DNA of 64,000 nt from Simmondsia chinensis. Lineage: Eukaryota > Streptophyta > Magnoliopsida > Caryophyllales > Simmondsiaceae. Both the position numbers and the translations under genes were made by a program. The notes beneath the pieces were generated by a model. The model saw nothing but the letters and a program-made list of their open reading frames with translations. It was not told the origin of the DNA and did not search any database. Below, piece after piece: positions 55,486-64,000 of this stretch (its first letter is position 1; every line of letters starts with the position of its first letter). The stretch covers positions 6,854,492 through 6,918,491 of the forward strand of contig JAGTTD010000013.1 of the NCBI GenBank assembly GCA_018398585.1. Reading direction: 5' to 3'.

Positions 55486-57184
55486 CTATAAGAGCACAAG
55501 CAGTAACTTCCTCATAAGCTTGTCTCTCCTGTCTTTCACTAGAATTGAATACTGATCCACCTGCTGAATAGTTTCAGCCTCTTTATTTCTTTTAGAAATC
55601 TGTACTGGAGGTGGCTTAATGCTATCTGTGAAAGTTCTTTGACGCTGAACTGTGTTACTTAATTGTAACTGAACTACCTCTGGCCCAATCACCTGACATG
55701 AATCACAACTAACTGATGACGTCTTCTATGAATGCAATAACGAAGACTCATCAAATGTGACATCTCTACTCGTTAGGAATTGTTTGAAACGAACTCTTTT
55801 TTGCTTCCCATAAAAGCCATGTTCATTTGATTTCATCAGTCCTGTGGACTGACCACACAACAAGCCCCGTTCACTGAGCTCAGACAGACCCTTATCACCT
55901 GACTGACCCAACCCCATGTGCCATAGCTTCCTGATATCTGACTCTGTCATAGATGCTGTAGAAACAGCCACTGATTCTATTACTGTGGAACCAATAAGTT
56001 CATATAGAGCACCAACCCTTACTAACCTTCAAAACTCCACCTTAACCTGTGTACTTGTACCCAAGAGAATCAAGAATACCTAAAGAGATGAGATTCTTTT
56101 TCAAATCTGGAGCGTGATGAACATCACTCAAAGTTCTAACAGTGCCATCAAACATCTTAACTCGGATTGTGCCAATACCCAAAACTTTGCATACTGCATC
56201 GTTACCCAAAAGAACGGTTCCACCCTGAATTGACTTATATGTGGTGAACCAGCCTTTATTGAGATAAACATGATAAGAACAACCCGAATCCAGTATCCAA
56301 TTATCTTTAGATCTAGACTGAGATTGGGTCACTAATAGAACACCATCATCAAACTCATCTTTAACAACACTAGCTTCTGCGGGTTTTCTGGTCCTTAATG
56401 TTGTCAATTCTAATTTCTTCTTAAGCTTATGACAATCTCTCTTAATGTGCCTTTACTTATGACAGTAATTATAGGATAAATCTTGATGTCTAGACTTAGA
56501 TCTAGATGAGTTTCCATCATAATCAGATCTACTATTCTCAGTTCTTTCTCTCACAAATAAACCACTTCCTAAGTTATTTACAGAATCAAATAATTCCTTA
56601 TCTACTATTTCTTTACTCAGTAAGTTTATCTTAACCTGATCAACAGAGATGGTTTTTCTACCACCATAAATCATGCTTTCAACGAAGCCTTTATAAGAGG
56701 TAGAGAGTAAATATAACAATAACATACCTGATCTTCATCCTTAGGAGCATCATCAAGCTCCTTTAATTATTGAATAATGAAATTAAACTCATTAACATGA
56801 TTCTTAAGTGACATACTTTCTGACATACAAAAGGTGAACAATCGATGCTTAACTGCGAGTTTGTTGGAGACTGACTTGAAACAAAACATATCCTGCAATT
56901 TCTCCCACACCTCTTTAGCGATCTTCACTTCCAATACTTCTGTCAAAACATCATTGGTAAGACACATTTGAATAGCGGTGAGAGCTCTTTCATCTAACTC
57001 CTCCTATTGTCCTTCTGATAAACTCTCTGGTTTCTTCCCTTTTTTCATCCAAGGCTTTCTTCAAGCCACTCTGTGTCAAGGGGCCTTTAACACGAACCTG
57101 CCATAAACTGAAACTCACTTCACCACCAAACTTCTCAAATTCAGATTTAACTGCAGATGTTATAGTACCAAATCGAATAAACAA
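55486..57184 (-). pseudogene. Copia D gag, protease and pre-integrase
   Basis: The gag start has ATA in place of ATG (compare MTS in copies F and G), then SEFEKFGGEVSFSLWQVRVK. The UBN2 body is at 56967-56453 with a decayed knuckle (YNYCHK, first Cys lost, then a stop). The protease region has NWILDSGCSYH (56290) and pre-integrase has LWHMGLGQSGDKGLSELSER, then GKQKRVRFKQFLTSRDVTFD: the pre-integrase is fused directly to the piece that normally ends the integrase. A tail KKIGFANNL..KVLPSRKFK resembles the last residues of copia RNase H. Confidence 0.85.
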
Positions 57185-57199
57185 GGCTCTGATACCAAT

Positions 57200-57764
57200 T
57201 GTAAGGGAAAATCTTGAACAAATTTGATATACTCTGATATCAATTTGTTAGAAATCTGGACAAATCTGATATGCTATGATACTAATTTATAAAGGAAGTA
57301 ATATCTTCCTAATGTGGAACTTAACACCCCAAGAATATGATTCGATTCAAATACTATAACATATAAGAGAAGTAAATAACAGGATAAAAGAGAATAACGA
57401 AAAACACAGAGATTTACGTGGAAAACACCCTCTTTAATCGAGAAGGGAAAAACAACTAGCGGAGATGAAGATTCTTTATTGATCACAAATAATGGAAGAA
57501 TTATAATATCACTTTCTCTCAACTCTCTCTTAATGATGATGGCGGCTCTCTTTGCTTTGGATACCTAAAACAGAAACCCTCACGTCATATTTATACTGAG
57601 AGAATTAGGTCACGCGCATTTAGGCTCCCGATCAATTGGCGGAGTCTAGGCTGCTCCCATGCTCCAGCGCTGCACACGATCGATCGGATATTCCCCTGAT
57701 CTATCGGCTTGCTCAAGACAAGACTTATAACTAAATTACATAAAATTTGAGGCATACCCTAACA
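57200..57764 (-). repeat. Copia D 5' LTR
   Basis: 565 bp, ends next to the primer site at 57199. CGATCGATCGG-type words at about 57676-57712. Confidence 0.9.
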
Positions 57765-58110
57765 ATAGGGATAGGGTTTCTGGAACTGTGCATTTATCCC
57801 AACAGAGTTACTTGGAGAAGGTTTTTAATAGGTTTAATATGTCTGATTGTAAACCTATAAAATCACCCTTAGCAAATTAATACAAATTTTCTGCTCCTCA
57901 ATGTCTCGCGAATGAGGTAGAAAAGAAAGAAATGGAAAAGATCCCCTGTGCTACTGCTATTGGGTCCTTAATATATGTAATGACTTCTGCAAGGCCACAC
58001 TTAACTTTTCCAATGAGTGTTAGTCTTGGTTTATGAGTAATCCAGGAAAAGAACATTAGGATGGGATTAAGTGGCTTTTAGGTTACATTAAGCGGAAATC
58101 ATTTTCCACC
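57765..58110 (+). pseudogene. Copia E, part 3: RT end
   Basis: Resumes after Copia D with SGTVHLSQQSYLEKVFNRFN, then CKPIKSPLA and ATAIGSLIYVMTSARP. It fades at about 58110; RNase H and 3' LTR are not seen. Confidence 0.82.
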
Positions 58111-58114
58111 CAAT

Positions 58115-58795
58115 GAGTGGAAAGCCTTTTCTACCCAAAAGTATTTTCTATTGATGGATGCACGACAAACAATAAAAAAGCAAAAGCTTACTCCTAAAAT
58201 TTACTTTTTCGTCTCTGCCTCCTTAGTAACGAAAAGAAAATGTCATGCTTCCTTGCCACATTTTTTTTTCTTTTTACATCCATAATGTCTTTGAGGGGGA
58301 AAAGAAATCCCCTTAAATTTCTCATAAATAGGGAGCCATTTTTACCTAAGTGAGGACTCGAACCTGATGCAGTGCAGATAAGAAGAAAATTGAGAACGGA
58401 AGGTTTAACCAACCTTCCTTTAAATTCTTATTGCTAAAATAATTCAGGACAAAGGGGAAAAGTTTAACTTTAAGTCTCACTAGCCAGGAATAGCGAAAAC
58501 ACATAAACAAGAGTTAAATTCCAAGCAAACTAAATAATGAATCAAAGCCCTAACCGGCCCTTTCCTTAAATAGGGGAGTTTTTCTATCTCAAATAAAAGA
58601 CTAAAAATTAAAATAGATAAATAAAAAGATAAATAATAATAGTTACTAATATATATTAAACTCTTCTCCTTGAAGTTAAACTCCTTTCTCGGGTCATGTC
58701 TCAAGTCGTCCGCCCTCTATCTAGCCAAGATATGGGTTGTATCAGAACTCGGATGGCGCATATGACCGTTGACCATTTTCACCACTAGGCTATGT
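58115..58795. other. No gene seen
   Basis: AT-rich. CCCTAACCGGCCCTTTCC near 58547 followed by TTAAATAGGGGAG looks like an LTR promoter fragment, but no partner was found. Confidence 0.4.
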
Positions 58796-59440
58796 CCAGT
58801 GGCGGATACACATTGTAGCTACCGGGGTGCACGGACCTGCAGCTTTATCACCCGACCTTTAAGATTATATGTATGTTGGTACAAAAACAATGAAAAATGT
58901 TATAATTTATGACCTGTGCCCTTACTTCACAATTCACATGGTAGTCGAGTGGTAGGAGTCTCCTCTCTATAAGCACGAGGTTGCTGGATCGAGTGAGCTT
59001 AATAGCAATTTTTTGATTAAAAATTAAAAAAACTTGGCTTCTTTTTAAATATTAACTACTTTAAAGATAGCCTGTTGTATAAATTTTTTTTTTTTTGGTA
59101 AGTCATGTTGTGCAAACTCTTACCACTAAAAATAAAGTTAATTTTTTAAAATTATTTCCATATCACTTGTTGTAGATATTAATGTTATTTATTTTTTAAA
59201 ATTAGTCAACCTGTAGTGGTTATTATTATTATTATTATTACTACTACTACTATTATTGTTGTTGTTGTTATTATCATTATAATTATTATTTTTTTTTGGA
59301 CACTATTATTATTATTATTATTATTATTACATATATAAAATTATTATTATTATTATTATATATCTATAACTTAATTTTTATTAATATTTTTTTTTATAAT
59401 TATAGACCCTTCATCATCAAATTCCTGAATCTGCCACCAG
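58796..59440. mobile_element. TIR element with CAGTGGCGGAT ends
   Basis: Left CCAGTGGCGGATACAC, right end reverse complement CTGGTGGCAGATTCAGGAA. The interior holds a tRNA-like piece (58935-58995: TGGTAGTCGAGTGG box A-like, GGTTGCTGGATCGAG box B-like) and ATT microsatellites (59221-59368). No clear target duplication. The class is uncertain. Confidence 0.5.
59221..59368. repeat. (ATT)n / (TTG)n microsatellites
   Basis: Several runs of ATT, ACT and TTG trinucleotides, the longest at about 59307-59330. Confidence 0.85.
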
Positions 59441-59467
59441 TAATTTGCATAAGTGACATGCATCCTT

Positions 59468-59570
59468 GTCACATGTCACATGTCACATGTCACCTACATA
59501 TGACCTACACTACCTTACAAGCTTAGTATAATTAGGCCACTTGTTCAGAAACCAGGCTTAAATTACATGA
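59468..59570. repeat. Copy of the kinase upstream flank, left part
   Basis: CACATGTCACCTAC, then ACTACC/TTACAAGC, CTTGTTCAGAAACCAGGC and TTAAATTACATGAACC align with 46937-47017 (CACATGTCACCTACACTAC ... AAATTACATGAACC). The two TIR-type elements present at the kinase locus are absent here. Confidence 0.65.
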
Positions 59571-59707
59571 ACCCTACCTTCCCCGATGTTCCCTGGGAAA
59601 GGATTTAGGGCGGTACATAACCATGTGTCAGAAAGAGAGATGAAGGAATTTTTTAATTTAGTATATGAATTTATATTTAAATTATTTATTAATTAAATAT
59701 TTGATAT

Positions 59708-60302
59708 TGTGAAGAAAACTTAAACAATTCTGATATACTATAATACCAATTTGTTAGGGAAAACTTGATGCGGAAGCTTGAAACCCTGATAACTTGATTC
59801 GATTCAAATAATATGACTCACACAAAAGGAGAAGTAAACAAATATGAAGAAAGAAAGAGCTAAACAAGAACACACAATATTTACGTGGAAACCCCTCTAC
59901 AATCGAGAGGGGAGAAAACCACGGCCGGAGATGGAGATTCTTTATTAACTGAACGGAAGAATTACAATGACACTTCCCAAAACGAGATATATAGAAGAAT
60001 TACAATCACTCCCTCTAAACTCTCGTAGCACTCAAAATCTTACGAAATCACCTCTTTTCTCTCAATGGCGACGCCTCTCCTTTAATTGGATGATTTATGA
60101 CGTAAACCCTACGTCCTTTATATAGACGCAGGTCAGGAGGGACCCGATCGATAGACACCCCAATCGATCGGCCCTCTAATTGCCTAAAAACTCCCGAATC
60201 TTTCCTTAAATCACCCGTTCGATCGGATTCTCTCACGATCGATCGGTGATCCTACGGCAACCCCATAAAATTAAAACAAGTAATTTGAGACATAACCTAA
60301 TA
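59708..60302 (-). repeat. Copia F 3' LTR
   Basis: 595 bp. On the minus strand CGATCGATCG-type palindromes (60140-60245) lie upstream of a TATA box GTCTATATAAAGG (about 60126-60114). Confidence 0.9.
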
Positions 60303-60530
60303 AATCTCCACCTTGGCTCAAATTATATACATAAAAGAATTTCCTCCACCTTCTCCACTAAACCCCCACACACGGGGTTATCACAACGAAACACGAAACC
60401 TAACTGAGTCCGAGCGAAGCTTGAACTTCCTGCTAGGTAGAAACTGATTAAACATATCTGAGAGGTTATCAGCAATGCCAATCTTCTTTTTCTCTGAATT
60501 GGCTCTTGACACATCATTTGAAACAGTTAC

Positions 60531-62065
60531 CTACTGCTGAACTCTGTTACTGAACTGAACTCCCTCTGGCTTACTCACCTGACCTGAATCACAACCAACT
60601 GATGACATTTTCTGTGGAGACAATAATGAAGACTCACCAAACGTGACACGTCTACTCGTTAGGAATTGTTTGGAGCGAAAACCTTTCTGCTTCCCATAAA
60701 GCCCTTGTTCACATACCACCAGTCCTGTAGACTGACCACACAAAGAGTCCCTCACACTGTGCTCAGGCAGACCCCTATCACCTGAATGATCCAATCTGAA
60801 ACGTCCTAAATTTGTGATCTCTGGTTCTGTCAACAACAAGGATGATGAAGATACTGCAACAGATCTAACAACTGTGGAACTGACAAGCTCATACAACATA
60901 CCTAACCTACTGCCCTTCATAACTGTCAATGCACCCCTAACGACCCTCAAAACTCCACCTTCAGCTGTGTACCTGTACCCTTTAGACTCAAGAGTACCTA
61001 AAGAGATGAGATTCTTTTTCAAATCAGGGACATGACGAACATCGCCCAAAACCCTGATAGTGCCATTTAACATCCTAAAACGAATTGTTCCGATACCCAG
61101 AACTCTGCATGAAGTATTATTACCCATCAAAGCAACTCCATCTCGAACTGACTCGTACGTGGAAAACCAATCCCGATTGGGACAGACATGATAGGAGCAA
61201 CCCGAATCCAAAATCCAACTATCTTTCAAATTGGACTGAGGTTCAGACACAGACAGTAGAAAATCTTCATTCTCAACATTCCCAACATTAGATGCTATGG
61301 ATATCTGGTCAGACCTGTTATCTGCTTCTATTTTCTCTTAAGCTTGTAACAGTCTTTCTTAATGTGTCATTTCTTATGACACTAGTTACAGGTTATGTCT
61401 TGATACCTAGACTTAGACTTGTTTCCACTATGATCATACTCAGTTCTTCCCCTCACAAATAAACCACTACCTGAGTTATACACTGAATCAGATAATTCTC
61501 TATCTACTCGTTCTTTACTCAGTAGGTTTCTCTTAACTTCATCAACAGATATGGTTTGTCTACCACCATAAATCATGCTTTTGACAAAACCCTTATATGA
61601 AGTAGAGAGAGAACATAACAACAACATTGCCTGATCATCATCCTTAGGAACATCATCCAATTCTTTCAAATCTTGAATAATTGAATTAAATTCACTGACG
61701 TGATTCTTAAGTGGCGTACTTTCTGACATACGAAATGTGAACAACCAGCGCTTAACTACGAGTTTGTTGGAGACAGACTTGAAACAGAACATATCCTGCA
61801 ATTTATCCCACAACTCCTTAGCGGTCTTCACTTCCAGAAGTTCTGTCAAAACGTCATCGGTAAGACACATCTGAATTGCTATGAGCGCCTTCTCATCTAA
61901 CTCCTCCCATTGTGTTTCTGTAAGATTCTCTGATTTCTTCTATTTTCCATCTAAAGCTTTCTTCAAGCCATTCTGAGTCAAGAGGCCCTTAACGCGAACC
62001 TGCCATAAACTAAAGTTCCCTTGACCACCAAACTTCTCAATTTCGGATCTAATTGCTGACGTCAT
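60531..62065 (-). pseudogene. Copia F gag, protease and pre-integrase
   Basis: ATG at 62065 (MTSAIRSEIEKFGG). The gag body includes MCLTDDVLTELLEVKTAKEL and STSYKGFVKSMIYGGRQTIS (61870-61382). One stop is in the N-terminal third (DGK then stop) and a break follows the gag. 61250-60531 is open for 239 codons: protease SWILDSGCSYHVCPN, then NLISLGTLESKGYRY and pre-integrase GLYGKQKGFRSKQFLTSRRV joined to TFGESSLL as in Copia D. A tail KIGIADNLSDMFNQFLPSRK (other frame, about 60490-60420) resembles the RNase H end. Confidence 0.87.
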
Positions 62066-62088
62066 ATTATCAAATCGAAATAAACAGG

Positions 62089-62137
62089 GCTCTGATACCA
62101 ATTCTACAAAAGGATCTAAACCTTGGCTCTGATACCA
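62089..62137 (-). other. Duplicated primer-binding site of Copia F
   Basis: GCTCTGATACCAATT (reverse complement of the iMet primer site) occurs at 62089-62103 and again at 62126-62140, 37 bp apart. Only the second touches the LTR. Confidence 0.8.
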
Positions 62138-62140
62138 ATT

Positions 62141-62728
62141 TGTAAAGAAAACTTAAACAAATCTGACATACTATGATACCAATTTGTTAAGGAAAATTTG
62201 ATGCGGAAGTGTGAAACCCTGATAACTTGATTCGATTGAAATAATATGACTCGCACAAAACGAGAAGTAAACAAATATGAAGAAAGAAAGAACAAAACAA
62301 GAACACACAATATTTACGTGGAAACCCCTCTATAATCGAGAGGGGAGAAAAACACGGGCGGAGATGGAGATTCTTTGTTAACTGAACGGAAGAATTACAA
62401 CGACACTTCCCAAAACGAGATATATCGAAGAATTACAATCACTCCCTCTGAACTCTCGTAGCACTCAAAATCTTGAAGGAATTACAAAATCACATCTTTT
62501 CTCTCAATAGCGGCGCCTCACCTTTAATTGGATGATTTATGATATAAACCCTACGTCCTTTATATAGACGCAGGTCAGGAGGGATCCGATCGATCGGCCC
62601 TCTAATTGCCTAAAAACTCTCGAATCTTTCCTTAAATCACCCGATCGATCGGATTCCCTTCCGATCGATCGGTGACCCTACGGCAACCCCATAAAATTAA
62701 AACAAGTAATTTGAGACATAACCTAATA
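62141..62728 (-). repeat. Copia F 5' LTR
   Basis: 588 bp, aligns to 59708-60302. Palindromic words CCGATCGATCGG at about 62587-62598, 62641-62651 and 62662-62672 lie upstream of GTCTATATAAAGG. Confidence 0.9.
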
Positions 62729-63012
62729 GATATATTTTAATTGTTATTTGATATTTTTAAATAAAAAATTAATCTGTACCTAAATAATTATTATTCATTT
62801 ATTCATTAAATTTTTGTTTAAAAATGTCAAAGAACAACTAAAATTTAACAGATATCTAATTAATATTAAAATTTATATTTTAACTATTTAATTTAATATA
62901 TAAATTCTGTTAAATACACCAATATCTAATTAATATATAAATAATTTAAATTTAAAAAAAACTAAATAAAATTTTTTTTTCTGTCTGTGTGTGTGTGCGC
63001 GCAGCACCAGAT

Positions 63013-63052
63013 CCTCTCCCCTTTCCCCTTTACACGAAACTCCCCTTTATTG
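63013..63052. repeat. Copy of the kinase upstream flank, right part
   Basis: TTTCCCCTTTACACGAAACT continuing to CCCCTTT is identical to 47761-47787 in the kinase promoter. It stops at the junction with Copia G, just before the position of the second G-box. Confidence 0.7.
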
Positions 63053-63053
63053 A

Positions 63054-64000
63054 GACAAACATGATAAGAAAAACCTAAATCCAGTATCCAATTATCTTTA
63101 GATCTGGACTGAGATTCGGTCACTAACAGAACACCATCATCAAACTCATCTTCAACAACACTAGCTTATGTGGGTCTTTTCTAGTCCATAATGTTGTCAG
63201 TTTCTAATTTCTTCTTAAGCTTATGACAATCTCTCTTAATGTGCCTTTTCTTATGACAGTAATTACATGATAAATCTTGATGTCTAGACCTAGATCTAGA
63301 TGAGTTTCCATCATAATTAGATCTACTATTCTCAATTCTTTCTCTCACAAATAAACCACTTCCTGAGTTATTTACATAATCAGATAATTCCTTATCTACT
63401 ATTTCTTTACTTAGTAAGTTTCTCTTAACCTGATCAACAGAGATAGTTTTTCTACCACCATAAATCATGCTTTTAACGAAACCTGTATAAGAGGTAGAGA
63501 GCGAACATAACAATAACATAGCCTGATCTTCATCCTTAGGAGCATCATCAAGCTCCTTTAATTATTGAATAATGAAATTAAACTCATTAACATAATTCTT
63601 AGGTGACGTACCTTCTAACATACGAAAAGTGAACAACCGACGCTTAACTGCGAGTTTGTTAGAGACTGACTTGAAACAGAACATATCCTGCAATTTATCC
63701 TACGACTCTTTAGCGATCTTCACTTCCAAAACTTCTATCAAAACATCATCGGTAAGACACATTTGAATAGTGGTGAGAGCTCTTTCATCTAACTCCTCCT
63801 ATTGTCCTTCTGATAAACTCTCTGGTTTTTTCTCTTTTCCATCCAAGGCTTTCTTCAAGCCACTCTGTGTCAAGAGGCCTTTAAAGCAAACCTACCATAA
63901 ATTGAAACTTACTTGACCACCAAACTTCTCAAATTCAAATTTAACTACAGACGTCATAGTACCAAATCGTATAAACAGGGCTCTGATACCAATTGTAAGG
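63054..64000 (-). mobile_element. Copia G, third family copy, cut by window edge
   Basis: Begins inside the protease region (same place as 56257 in Copia D) and lacks its 3' half and 3' LTR. Gag is present with ATG at 63957, SLSTSYTGFVKSMIYGGRKT and an intact knuckle CNYCHKKRHIKRDC (63519-63181 frame). The primer site is at 63990-63979 and the 5' LTR starts at 63993 (TGTAAGG) and leaves the window. Confidence 0.85.

Larger units (their letters stand above)
54687..57764 (-). mobile_element. Copia D, non-autonomous gag-protease copia
   Basis: The LTR near 57200-57764 (5') and that at 54687-55284 (3') begin, in element orientation, TGTTAGGRTATGCCTC and end CTTACA. ATAGG flanks both sides (54682-54686, 57765-57769), perfectly. 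The primer site TGGTATCAGAGC is at 57198-57187 and the purine tract AAGGTGGAGATT at about 55296-55285 (minus). The internal 1.9 kb has gag, protease and pre-integrase only; integrase core, RT and most of RNase H are absent. Inserted in the RT of Copia E. Confidence 0.93.
59708..62728 (-). mobile_element. Copia F, non-autonomous gag-protease copia
   Basis: 3' LTR 59708-60302 and 5' LTR 62141-62728. GATAT flanks both ends (59703-59707, 62729-62733), perfectly. Same family as Copia D: same LTR phrases, same gene content, same internal deletion. The primer site is present twice, at 62137-62126 and 62100-62089. It sits between the two parts of the duplicated kinase flank. Confidence 0.93.

Overview
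This is a non-coding-rich stretch of a plant nuclear chromosome, most likely a dicot. The grounds are one intact MAP-kinase-kinase gene of the plant MKK7/MKK9 type, a eukaryotic tRNA-Ala without an encoded CCA, sequence of plant 5S rRNA type, and a dense nest of Ty1/copia and Ty3/gypsy retrotransposons, LINEs, SINEs and small TIR elements. Species cannot be named from the sequence. Only two ordinary host genes are seen: the kinase (47897-48841, +) and tRNA-Ala(CGC) (32873-32945, +).

Layout. 1-1160: two SINE-like elements whose heads are 5S rRNA and whose tails match the 3' end of an RTE LINE, plus a 43-bp micro-insertion of the same tail. 1935-27675: the wreck of an old copia element (B) split by four later insertions: a LINE 3' end (2007-2163), complete Copia A (2570-9307, TSD GAAAG), a GAG(C/T)CGAG-rich TIR element ending at 10620, and a 16-kb Tat-type gypsy C (11031-27021, TSD TGTTC). 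Gypsy C carries gag-pol with two RNase H domains on +. On the minus strand it carries a spliced Transposase_28-type gene and a captured F-box gene, each with its own TATA box. About 30 copies of a 143-bp hairpin cassette and 6 copies of a 91-bp cassette lie between these two antisense genes.

27680-36700: L1-type LINE remnants, a 5'-truncated RTE LINE (32195-32698), the tRNA with a partial 153-bp duplication, a long inverted repeat holding a nested TIR element, and a copia gag fragment next to an array of GTGTGTCGACACAC palindromes. 36703-38607: a 1.9-kb LTR element (H) whose only reading frame includes a polypyrimidine-tract-binding (PTB)-like RRM domain. 40060-44182: a largely complete but decayed RTE-type LINE on the minus strand, whose 3' end is shared with the SINEs. 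46236-47728: two TIR-type elements directly upstream of the kinase gene. 51178-58110: decayed Copia E, interrupted by a TIR element and by Copia D. Copia D, Copia F (59708-62728) and the edge copy G (63054-64000) form one gag-protease-only copia family; D and F share the same internal deletion. Pieces of the kinase gene's upstream flank recur at about 59470-59570 and 63013-63052, around Copia F.

Most coding sequence is inactive, with stops and frameshifts. The window is a good record of nested insertion: eight insertions can be ordered or bounded by target-site duplications. The most unusual items are the 5S-headed SINEs, the antisense F-box gene inside a gypsy element, and the PTB-RRM LTR element.
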